A DNA stretch of 64,000 nucleotides from Gymnopus androsaceus JB14 (Eukaryota > Basidiomycota > Agaricomycetes > Agaricales > Omphalotaceae). Below, in pieces: positions 58,101-64,000 of the stretch. Positions within the stretch are counted from its first letter, which is position 1. Every line of letters starts with the position of its first letter. The notes below the pieces were generated by a model. The model was not told the DNA's origin, ran no database searches, and saw nothing but the letters and a program-made list of their open reading frames with translations. Where the stretch lies: the NCBI GenBank assembly GCA_009733575.1, contig ML769533.1:98564-162563 (forward strand). Reading direction: 5' to 3'. Both the position numbers and the translations under genes were made by a program.

Positions 58101-59096
58101 GTCGACAGGGTTAGAACCAGGTGTGAGTTCGATGGCATGATCCCATGGTCGTCGTTTAGGGAGTTCGTCGAATCCTTGTTTATTGAACACAGTAGGGTGT
58201 TCTTTAACGTATTGATCTGCCGTAGAGGATTCTGACATAGCGCGTATATGTCCGTGATCCTTGACATAACCTTCCCAGTCGAATATAAAGAGTCTCTCTC
58301 CTTCTTCTAGATGATTGAGGGAGGTTCCTTCTTCTGGATTTAGCCACCAAGGTATATAACCGCAACGAGTGGGACAACGGTCAAATGTAACGGTAGAATT
58401 AGTCCGTTCTATGCTAGGGTTATGTTCTCTAAGCCAATCGAGACCAATAAAGATATCGGTGTTTCCAAGATTGGTAACTCCGAATTCTATTCTTTCCACA
58501 TGGTCTCCGATGACTAAACGAACTTCTGCCATTGCTTCGATTGATCCACCGGCATTTAAAGTACCATCAGCATTGTATACGGCAATTTTGATTCGGAGTT
58601 TTCGGATCGGGATGTTATGTTTCTCAACAAAATCTTTATTGATACATGATCCGGTTGCTCCGCAATCTAAAAGTGCATCTGCTTCTATTTGATTGCCTTT
58701 CGTGATGTCTTCAATTATGACCGATAGTTTAAGATCCTTGCCTTTTGTTCCTCTTACGAAGCGTTTGCGTTTGAAGTTATTGACTGCTTCAACCGCATCG
58801 GGTACTGACAATTTTCTTATTTCTGTTACCGTTTGATCCGTTATTTCTCGTCGTTGGTTGTTAGGGACCCAAGTCCGTAATTCTCCGATTGCTCGAGAGT
58901 CGTTCAATGTCCGAATACAATTAACCAACCACTCTGAAGAATTCAGAGCGAACCTTACAGGGTTTTCAGTCTTTTTTGGGAATGGCAAAATAGGGGTAGA
59001 TTCCGGTGTATTTATCGTGTACGAAATACCACTATCTACATATATAGAGCTATCCATGTCCGAAATTGACTGAGACTCAACAGGACCTGTGTTCAC
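55152..59096 (-). CDS. pol: Gypsy pol polyprotein with chromodomain
   Basis: One uninterrupted 1,314-codon frame. In order: aspartic protease with DCGATG (residues 144-149, Cys in place of the usual Ser/Thr), reverse transcriptase with YMDD (483-486), RNase H (about 625-745), integrase with the HHCC finger (H839/H846, C876/C879) and the D909, D969, E1005 triad, a GPF motif near 1140, and a chromodomain (1201-1255, EYEVEEIVDS and WKGYGPHEMTWEP). This is the chromovirus order of Ty3/Gypsy elements; the chromodomain directs integration to marked chromatin. The frame continues upstream of the first listed codon (a GTG) through the end of gag in the -1 frame, so expression by -1 frameshift from gag is likely. 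No stops are present, so it is young. Confidence 0.95.
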   Translation of the reverse strand: MNTGPVESQSISDMDSSIYVDSGISYTINTPESTPILPFPKKTENPVRFALNSSEWLVNCIRTLNDSRAIGELRTWVPNNQRREITDQTVTEIRKLSVPDAVEAVNNFKRKRFVRGTKGKDLKLSVIIEDITKGNQIEADALLDCGATGSCINKDFVEKHNIPIRKLRIKIAVYNADGTLNAGGSIEAMAEVRLVIGDHVERIEFGVTNLGNTDIFIGLDWLREHNPSIERTNSTVTFDRCPTRCGYIPWWLNPEEGTSLNHLEEGERLFIFDWEGYVKDHGHIRAMSESSTADQYVKEHPTVFNKQGFDELPKRRPWDHAIELTPGSNPVDCKVYPLNLDEQKALDEFLEENLQSGHICPSNSPMASPFFFVKKKDGALRPVQDYRKLNDMTIKNRYPLPLIQELIDKLKDAKVFTKMDIRWGYNNIQIKEGDEWKAAFRTNQGLFKPMVMFFGLTNSPATFQAFMNHILKRLIDEGHVIVYMDDILVFTNTIEEHRRIVHEVLKILEENGLYLKPEKCTFESPHVDYLGIIVGNGQVKMDPKKVEAIKDWPVPKKKRDIQSFLGFCNFFRCFIRGFSHVARPLSKLTGNAEWSWGPEEFQAFETLKRRIAEDVTLVIPLDNGKFRVEADSSDFANGAVLSQQVDGKWRPVAFRSRLLNDVERNYEIYDKEMMAIMDSLSEWRQYLMGAREPFEIWTDHQNLQYFRKPQKLNRRQARWVTELSEYEFILHHKPGTSMGKADALSRMTNLETGVNDNKDIVVLKPEFFINIIRETESPEDAIIDKIKKYVNNIDKAVVEALNGKDKYWVNEHGGIVTWKNRIYVPKNRELRGEIIQKHHDSILGGHPGQYKTWELVTRDYWWPGMGNDIRMYIKGCEKCQATKIHRNKPVGHLNPHNVPSGPWEFVGVDLIGKLPEAGGFDAIAVFADHYTKRIRLFPTHMSLTSEGMARMYREKIFPIHGLFRKIVHDQGPQFHSGFMKELYKQLGIEANFTTAYHPQTNGQTERTNQETEHYLRLFINYHQSDWHEWLPTAEFAYNDRVHSATKVTPFFADMGRHPYKGTAPKEKSSNPSAQEFADSMKKVRDEVGSALKKAAEDMTRYYDKKHSESREYKVGDKVWLKGINITTSRPMKKLDDKRFGPFEVLEKVGRSSYKLKIPKTWRNVHNVFNEVLLTPYHPPQFPNQPRNTNPPPVEIEGEEPEYEVEEIVDSKENKRSKKVSYKVKWKGYGPHEMTWEPISNLDKAKDAIKDFHNKNPSKPRSKDIRKLEIPMSLFPKHLFRPIPESLTTPIPTSIPTESMTAKLARCGNRVLKRG

Positions 59097-59986
59097 TGTT
59101 GAGATTTCACAAAACCCCAGAGCTTCCCGAGCTCTGCCTGATCTTCCTCATTTAACGTCGTAAACGCCTGACGTATTGTTTCTCTTTTATTAGGGCAGTC
59201 CCTCTTCATGTGTCCGGGTTGTCCACACCCAAAACACTTGAATGGGCCTCGTGCCCTACCTCGATCTAACTCCATTGGTTGGCCACTTCCTCCATAGGTG
59301 ACACCAGTGCCATCTTGTCGATGAGGTTGTGGTGTTTGTGGAGTTGCTTTAGGTGCCTGCACCTGCGTTTGAGGAGTGGTTTTCAGGGTGGAGTGCCACG
59401 AGTTTGTGTTTCCGAAGCCCCAGTTTCTGGTTGCTTCGTTTCTTCTGCGCCAAAGGTTGTCGAGTTCGACAGTTCTTACCTTCCAGCCTTGGAAGGTAGT
59501 TGGGAGATTACCGACGCTATAGATGCTATCGATAATAGGCTTGTTTACCGCACGTTCTATTTTCTGTAGAACATGTGGTGCATCCTTGTTGTACTGCGCC
59601 GATTTGACCAGTACTTCGAAACGTTCAAAGAACGTTGAAACTGTCTCGTCCTTTCCTTGACGAGCTCTTTCAAACTTTTCTCTGGCATCAGCATGCCTTG
59701 CCGTATCCAGATATCTTTCGTCGAGTATAGCAATAAACTTGACCCACGTCGAGTTCCAGCGTAGTCTGGCGTAATTGTACTCCCGTTGGTAGTAATTCTC
59801 TACCCAGTCTCGTACTTTCTCTCCTTCCATATAGGAGAGAGCAATGTTGATCCGTTCTGTATCGGTTCGGACCTTGTTCTTTTCGTCACTCAGCCACATG
59901 CTGAGTTTTCTCTTCCATTCCTGAATCATTAATGACACCCATTCCAACTTCCATACCAACTGAATCAATGACAGCAAAGCTCGCAC
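59093..59986 (-). CDS. gag: Gypsy gag, 5'-truncated, with zinc knuckle
   Basis: The frame encodes a capsid-like helical region (FFERFEVLVKSAQYN, LPTTFQGWKVRTVELDN) and a CCHC knuckle (CFGCGQPGHMKRDC) near residues 252-266, ending at TGA 59,093-59,095 and overlapping pol by four bases. Residues 1 to about 22 are not gag: they are read from the inverted copy of the element's own 3' end (junction about 59,915-59,921). The true N-terminus is therefore missing and the start codon shown is accidental. Confidence 0.9.
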   Translation of the reverse strand: MRALLSLIQLVWKLEWVSLMIQEWKRKLSMWLSDEKNKVRTDTERINIALSYMEGEKVRDWVENYYQREYNYARLRWNSTWVKFIAILDERYLDTARHADAREKFERARQGKDETVSTFFERFEVLVKSAQYNKDAPHVLQKIERAVNKPIIDSIYSVGNLPTTFQGWKVRTVELDNLWRRRNEATRNWGFGNTNSWHSTLKTTPQTQVQAPKATPQTPQPHRQDGTGVTYGGSGQPMELDRGRARGPFKCFGCGQPGHMKRDCPNKRETIRQAFTTLNEEDQAELGKLWGFVKSQQ

Positions 59987-60018
59987 AATGTGGAAATCGT
60001 GTCCTAAAGAGGGGGTAA
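59921..60018 (+). repeat. Inverted copy of the element's 3' internal end with polypurine tract
   Basis: This segment reads CCTGAATCATTAATGACACC to AAAGAGGGGGTAA on the plus strand. It matches the minus strand of 55,152-55,251 (the last codons of pol plus polypurine tract) with about three differences. It places a 3' end where a 5' end is expected. Confidence 0.9.
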
Positions 60019-60474
60019 TGTTACGAACATTCTTATCTTATCAAAACACATGGTACTATTTCTTATCATTTTCCTTTATTTACTCTTGTATATCTACATA
60101 AGCGCGCGCTTGTTTAGACGCGCGGCTATACTAATTAGGTTTGGTCGATCGGAGTATGATCGTTTCCGATCACAACACATGCTAGCATGTCCATACTTGT
60201 ACGATCGACCTAACATTACTTATTGTTGTTTACTTGTTGTCTTTTATTGTTTTATGCATTGCTACCGCACGGTCAGGGTATAGGGTATGGGCTTAGGGTT
60301 CGTACTTTAGTATATAAGTAGTTATAGCTGTAGCTTAGTCCTTAGCTTCAATCTCGTCAATACCTCCTAGTTCTCAATATCATCTTCTTCTCTTTTTCTC
60401 ATAGTTCTTGTCTTTGCCTAAGTCGAAAGTCATGACGCCTGGTACCTCGTGTCGTGGGGAACTAGTCGCTGACA
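60019..60474 (+). repeat. LTR, full length (456 bp), plus orientation
   Basis: Runs from TGTTACGAAC to GTCGCTGACA, then the target duplication GCAGG. It is inverted relative to what the minus-strand gag-pol needs as a 5' LTR, but matches the orientation of the outer truncated LTR at 54,355. Confidence 0.92.
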
Positions 60475-60637
60475 GCAGGTGGGCAAATAATAAAGGACAC
60501 ATGCGGAGACTAAAGCTGTAGTGTACAGCTGGTGAAATTCAGAGGTGTGGATGGGTAGGTAAATGATAAAAGCTACAAATTCAACCACGGTGAGAGTCAA
60601 AAGCAACAAGCTAATAGGCGCCAATCTGGCGCTGGCT

Positions 60638-60698
60638 GGCTAGTTTGGGATAAGTAGTAATAAATATAATAATTCAAATGCAATACTACTTGCAAAGG
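60638..60698. repeat. Direct repeat ending in ACTTGCAAAGG, copy 2
   Basis: Matches 53,276-53,336. On the minus strand the ACTTGCAAAGG word encodes the last residues and stop of the tyrosine recombinase frame, so it marks the edge of that element. Related words stand at 54,315-54,325 and 63,983-63,993 (ACTTGCGAAGG). Confidence 0.75.
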
Positions 60699-61450
60699 GA
60701 GGAATTGTAAGCTTTGAGGCTATGGGTGGGTAAAATATTTTCGAATCGGTGCCAGTAAAGTAGGAAAGCAACAGAAGTCCAACCACCAACAGCAGCTACT
60801 ACTTCTGGAGTAACACTGGCTAGCAAAAGCTTGACTGCACCACTGATGCAAAAACTATGGCTGTGGACATGTTCGAGACCTGCAGACTTCCAGATCCGGA
60901 CAGAATGCAAGGAAAGTAGGTTTGACCATATTTTGGGGTATACCCTGGTCATCAAGATGTGCAAATAAGAAGAAGTTGGGAGGTACCAAGGCATTGGCAG
61001 CCACATGGCACTCAATGGCAAGGGAAGGGCATAGGGCTTGTAGCGAATGGTGTTGCGCAGTGTCAGCCACAGAAGCTCCAAGCTCCTTTGTGGTTTTGGT
61101 CCAAGGGATTTTGAAAGAGACGGCTTTGCGGAAGCAATTGGGATTTGTAGTGAAAAATATATTGGTCAAGTGGGATACATGGTATCTGGGGTCAAATTTG
61201 TTCTTTGAGAGGATAGTTAGTTCACCTAGGCGGTGACTGCCCCAGAAAGCAATAGAGGCAATTGCCCAGATTGCACAGTGGAAAGGAATGGAGAAGTTGA
61301 GTGCAACATAAAGTGCAAGCATGTGTGCAAGAGTAATAGAGTTATGCTGAGGGTGTTTGTGAATAGCTCCAGCAGTTCTTGCACTGGCATGTGCAAAACA
61401 AATTAGGTGTGAATTGGCTGGCCAGGGTGCACCTGCCAGTTCAATGCCAA
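60686..61450 (-). pseudogene. Tyrosine recombinase of a DIRS/Crypton-like element, inactivated
   Basis: Minus-strand frames give AHASARTAGAIHKHPQHNS, WGSHRLGELTILSKNKFDP (with the first catalytic Arg in RLGEL), then in another frame IWKSAGLEHVHSHSFCISG and VVAAVGGWTSVAFLLYWHRF with the catalytic-Tyr region. The frame change near 60,900 is a frameshift. In the HxxR box the usual HSFRIGG reads HSFCISG, so the second catalytic Arg is replaced by Cys. Both lesions predict an inactive enzyme. The family is the tyrosine recombinases that accompany reverse-transcriptase genes in basidiomycete transposons, and an RT-like gene lies just upstream on the same strand. Confidence 0.75.
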
Positions 61451-62072
61451 GCTTGTAGACCTAATAACCAATTCTTAATGCAAGAACCCGAGACTTTGCC
61501 CATGTGAAAACCAATAAAACCAATAATGAGAGTCTCACTGGCAGGCATGCGGAGACTCTCCGGAATCAACATTTGGTCACAGAACTGATTCCAACATAAT
61601 ATACCTGCACCATATCATTGTTTTGTTGAGTCTGCAAGACCTGCAAAAATGGCTTTATCACCAAATTGGTCCTTGGATGATTTCAGAGGAGTAAATGGAA
61701 GAATTGACGAGGTGTCTCTCAATGGAGAATGGATTCGCCCATGCATGCAGACGGTCTTTGGCTCAGACATTGAGTTGAAGGGAATTTGGTTGATGTTGTT
61801 GGTGGGTTTTCAAGGTGCTGGAAGGGCAGGAAGGTAATTGGGTGGTTGAGGAAAAGGAATAGGGTTGGGCAAGGGTTGGCCTGCACTAGATTGGAAGCAT
61901 TTTCAGAGGGAGAATTGGTGAATTCAAGGAAGGGATGGTGAGTTGATTAATTTGGCAGTTTTGGCAGCAGGACGGATAACTGTTTTGTAGGGAGGAGTGG
62001 AGATTTTGAGGGACTAATGAGCATGGAATGTTGGTGCTTGTGACTGAACTGTCAGCTGCAGGGGCTGGTGAG
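61451..62072. other. Interior of the tyrosine-recombinase element, no frame recognised
   Basis: Contains a plus-strand 62-codon frame and other short frames, none with a recognisable product. It probably holds decayed N-terminal recombinase sequence and a spacer between the two element genes. Confidence 0.4.
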
Positions 62073-62856
62073 TTACTCAACATAATAAAATAGAGTATGA
62101 TTGAGCTCATCTGGAAGCAAGGATCCTAGCTCAGAGATGAGAGTAAATAAAACATTGTGGTTGGAGTAGTCATAAGATCCCAAGGCATTAAGTGAGACAA
62201 ATACAGCAAGATCATCTTCTATCTTGGCAATGGGTGCTATACCAAGCGACCGCCATATGTCATGACCTGCACCTGAAACCATACCAGAATGGGAGCTGGC
62301 AGAAGCAGCACTGAACGTGTAACAATGCTCCACCCAAAATTCACCATCAGGATCACATACCACCATGTATGATTTGTCTTTGGGATGTAGAAGAATGGTG
62401 CAGTGGACTTTTGAAATGTCCATGGTACAAACTTTGGTACCTAGAGGTGTGGAAACAACCTGCGCGATTGAGTAAGAAAAACAAATTTGAAGAGCAAATG
62501 GGAATTGGGGGAATCCCAGCAAATAACAGTGAGTAATAGGTAGATAACCCAGCAAATAGTAAATCCTTGGCGGATAGGTGCGAATAGATTGAAATTGGAG
62601 TAGGGAGACTTACCAAATTAGCCGTATACATGGCTGAGTCAAACAAAGTTGGGAAGTCCTCTTTGAAGATATAAAAGTGGATACAGGCCCGGGGAATGTT
62701 CAATGGAATTGCCCAAGGATTCACGACTGTCTTTGGATTACACCTGGTCAGTTCAATGGCAAGAGTGGATGAGTTGTATGGTGTTATGATGTGGTCATAA
62801 AGTTCTAGAAATTCTGGAGGAGTGTTGGGAATGGGAAAGCAATGTGTCTTTGTCAA
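62073..62856 (-). pseudogene. Reverse-transcriptase-like gene of the tyrosine-recombinase element
   Basis: Exon 1 (62,856-62,614) contains PWAIPLNIPRACIHFYIF and EDFPTLFDSAMYTANL. An intron with GTAAGT donor and CGCGCAG acceptor (62,613-62,460) joins in phase to VVSTPLGTKVCTMDISKVHC, the palm motif-A region with Asp. Then come FWVEHCYTFSAASASSHSG, corresponding to the PFG/SSG region, and IAPIAKIEDDLAVFV, where EDD stands in the place of the catalytic xDD motif. Several conserved positions are altered and the N- and C-terminal parts are missing, so I call it a decayed fragment. Basidiomycete genomes carry many such genes next to tyrosine recombinases. Confidence 0.6.
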
Positions 62857-64000
62857 TGAGAAATTGTGCCAAGCAAGAGCAGGATTGAGAAAATTGGATG
62901 TGAATGGATTAGTGACCTGTGGGATATGAGATGCAACAGCTGGGGTCCTATCTAACAGCGATACAAGTCAGTGATCCCACAGAACCTCTTAGCAGACCAT
63001 TATCCAGGTTTTGCTGATGATAGACCTCATTGGCCCCATGGCAGCAACCAGCACTATACCATCACTGTTCCTAAGGATTTACTTACTGTAGCTTGTTGTC
63101 TACCATCATTTATATACCTATTACATGTATCCAAACCATTGCATTGAATCACTCAATAGCTCTGACATCATTCTTCCCAGTTATGAGGTTCAATTGGGAT
63201 TTAATGGTGTATTTCTGATGTATCGGTGCCCACTGAATGTACTCGATACAAATAACTCTTAATGAAGTGTCACCATCCCACCGTCCGAGTCTACAGTACA
63301 GTCAATGACGGGTCCTATTCTGTCTCCATTAACAATGATGTGGAACCCGGTATGGACACGGTCCTACCGTCTCATAACACGACTGTGTTTAGATGGTCGT
63401 GACCATACATGGGTATGGTGCTAAGCTCTGGAGCTAATTTCAAACATGACTTGTAGGCTCACAATCTTAGATGGGAACACTTTTATATTTTGTTCAATGC
63501 TCAAGGGATGGTTTTGAATATAATAAATGTTGGAAGTAAAACGGTAAAGGTTTGGTAACTGCTTGTGATGGGGCATACCACCATTCCAAACAATCCATTG
63601 ACAAAGTAATGTGACTAATGGTAACGCAACATCTTATTGATGAGGACCACATGTTAATGCATAACCATGTAAGTCTACATAACTTAAGGCTACTAACAGC
63701 AAGCAGTGGCACAGGTCACAGCATACAGAATGTTTGATTTATGAAGTCAATGTTAAATATGCCATAATGGATTTGCCAAGTACATAAATTGATGTTCACT
63801 AAGTAAAGTTTGTAAGTGTGGGAAAAAATAAGTTAACTTGATTGAATTGAAATAAGTTACTTTGCTCTCACTTGTTCAAACTGGTGAAGAACCGGTTCAA
63901 ACTGCAGTTTCAGTCACTTTAAAAAGTACCAAGTTATAACATTGTCAGAACAAAAATATAAAAGATGGCCATTTCACATGTGACTTGCGAAGGTATTGAT
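62857..64000. other. Repeat-derived flank, no gene supported
   Basis: Bases 63,340-63,424 resemble the right end of the GGGCTTACCACC family (GGACACGGTCC, CGACTGTG, GGTATGGTGCTAAGC). Bases 63,820-63,880 are AACTTG-rich like 7,480-7,510 (AAGTTAACTTGATTGAAT shared). The word ACTTGCGAAGG occurs at 63,983. Confidence 0.5.

Larger units (their letters stand above)
54355..60474. mobile_element. Composite Ty3/Gypsy chromovirus element, rearranged
   Basis: The whole unit is flanked by the same 5-bp sequence GCAGG (54,350-54,354 and 60,475-60,479) and begins TG and ends CA, so it behaves as a single insertion. Inside, the order is: truncated LTR in plus orientation, full LTR in minus orientation, pol and gag on the minus strand, then an inverted copy of the last 98 internal bases, then a full LTR in plus orientation. 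A polypurine stretch (AAAGAGGGGG) abuts both inner LTR edges. The region where a 5' LTR and primer-binding site for the minus-strand genes should be is absent. This copy cannot be a normal replication-competent element. Confidence 0.88.

Noticed and set aside
54386..60283. A 77-78-codon hydrophobic frame (MVLFLIIFLYLLLYIYISA) present three times
   Set aside because: It lies inside each LTR copy in the LTR's own orientation. It is repeated because the LTR is repeated, and there is no sign of selection on the protein.

Overview
The window looks like nuclear DNA from a basidiomycete fungus, most likely an agaricomycete. The protein genes carry many short GT-AG introns (about 45-70 bases), the membrane proteins belong to families I know only from mushroom-forming fungi, the tRNA-Pro has an intron just after the anticodon, and the transposons (a chromodomain Ty3/Gypsy element and a tyrosine-recombinase element) are typical of such genomes. 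I cannot name the species.

Layout: positions 1-10,600 are AT-rich and almost gene-free. They hold a mosaic of short inverted-repeat elements and three copies of one dispersed repeat, one of them permuted. A multi-pass membrane protein gene follows at 10.9-12.2 kb. From 14.8 to 19.7 kb there is a nested transposon block: a 642-bp foldback element, a tRNA-like SINE candidate, and a 3.84-kb long-TIR element with an 8-bp target duplication that contains two further elements.

Positions 20.7-52.4 kb are the gene-rich core. In order: a wax-synthase/MBOAT_2-like gene with an apparent frameshift, a small membrane protein, a carboxylesterase relic, a membrane protein (first of a paralogous pair), an NADP-dependent medium-chain oxidoreductase, tRNA-Pro(UGG), a Ser/Thr-rich surface protein (DUF7729-like), a MYND-finger gene broken by a 7-bp duplication, the second membrane paralog, a secreted concanavalin-fold (A4/G1 peptidase-like) gene, a multicopper oxidase, a divergently transcribed phospholipase C-type phosphoesterase with a decayed tandem copy downstream, and a small MYND-finger protein. 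The multicopper oxidase, the A4-like protein and the phosphoesterase are plausible secreted or surface hydrolytic and oxidative functions of a saprotroph, but nothing shows that they form a co-regulated cluster.

Positions 52.4-64 kb are again transposon territory: small MITEs, then a remarkable Ty3/Gypsy composite (54,355-60,474) flanked by a single 5-bp target duplication. It has three LTRs in mixed orientation, an intact pol, a 5'-truncated gag, and no primer-binding region in the normal place. A decayed tyrosine-recombinase plus reverse-transcriptase-like element follows. The most rewarding observations are the composite Gypsy structure, the CpG-type decay between its LTRs, a short sequence repeated at the edges of the tyrosine-recombinase element, the long-TIR element with an insertion whose empty site survives in its other arm, and several genes broken by single small lesions.
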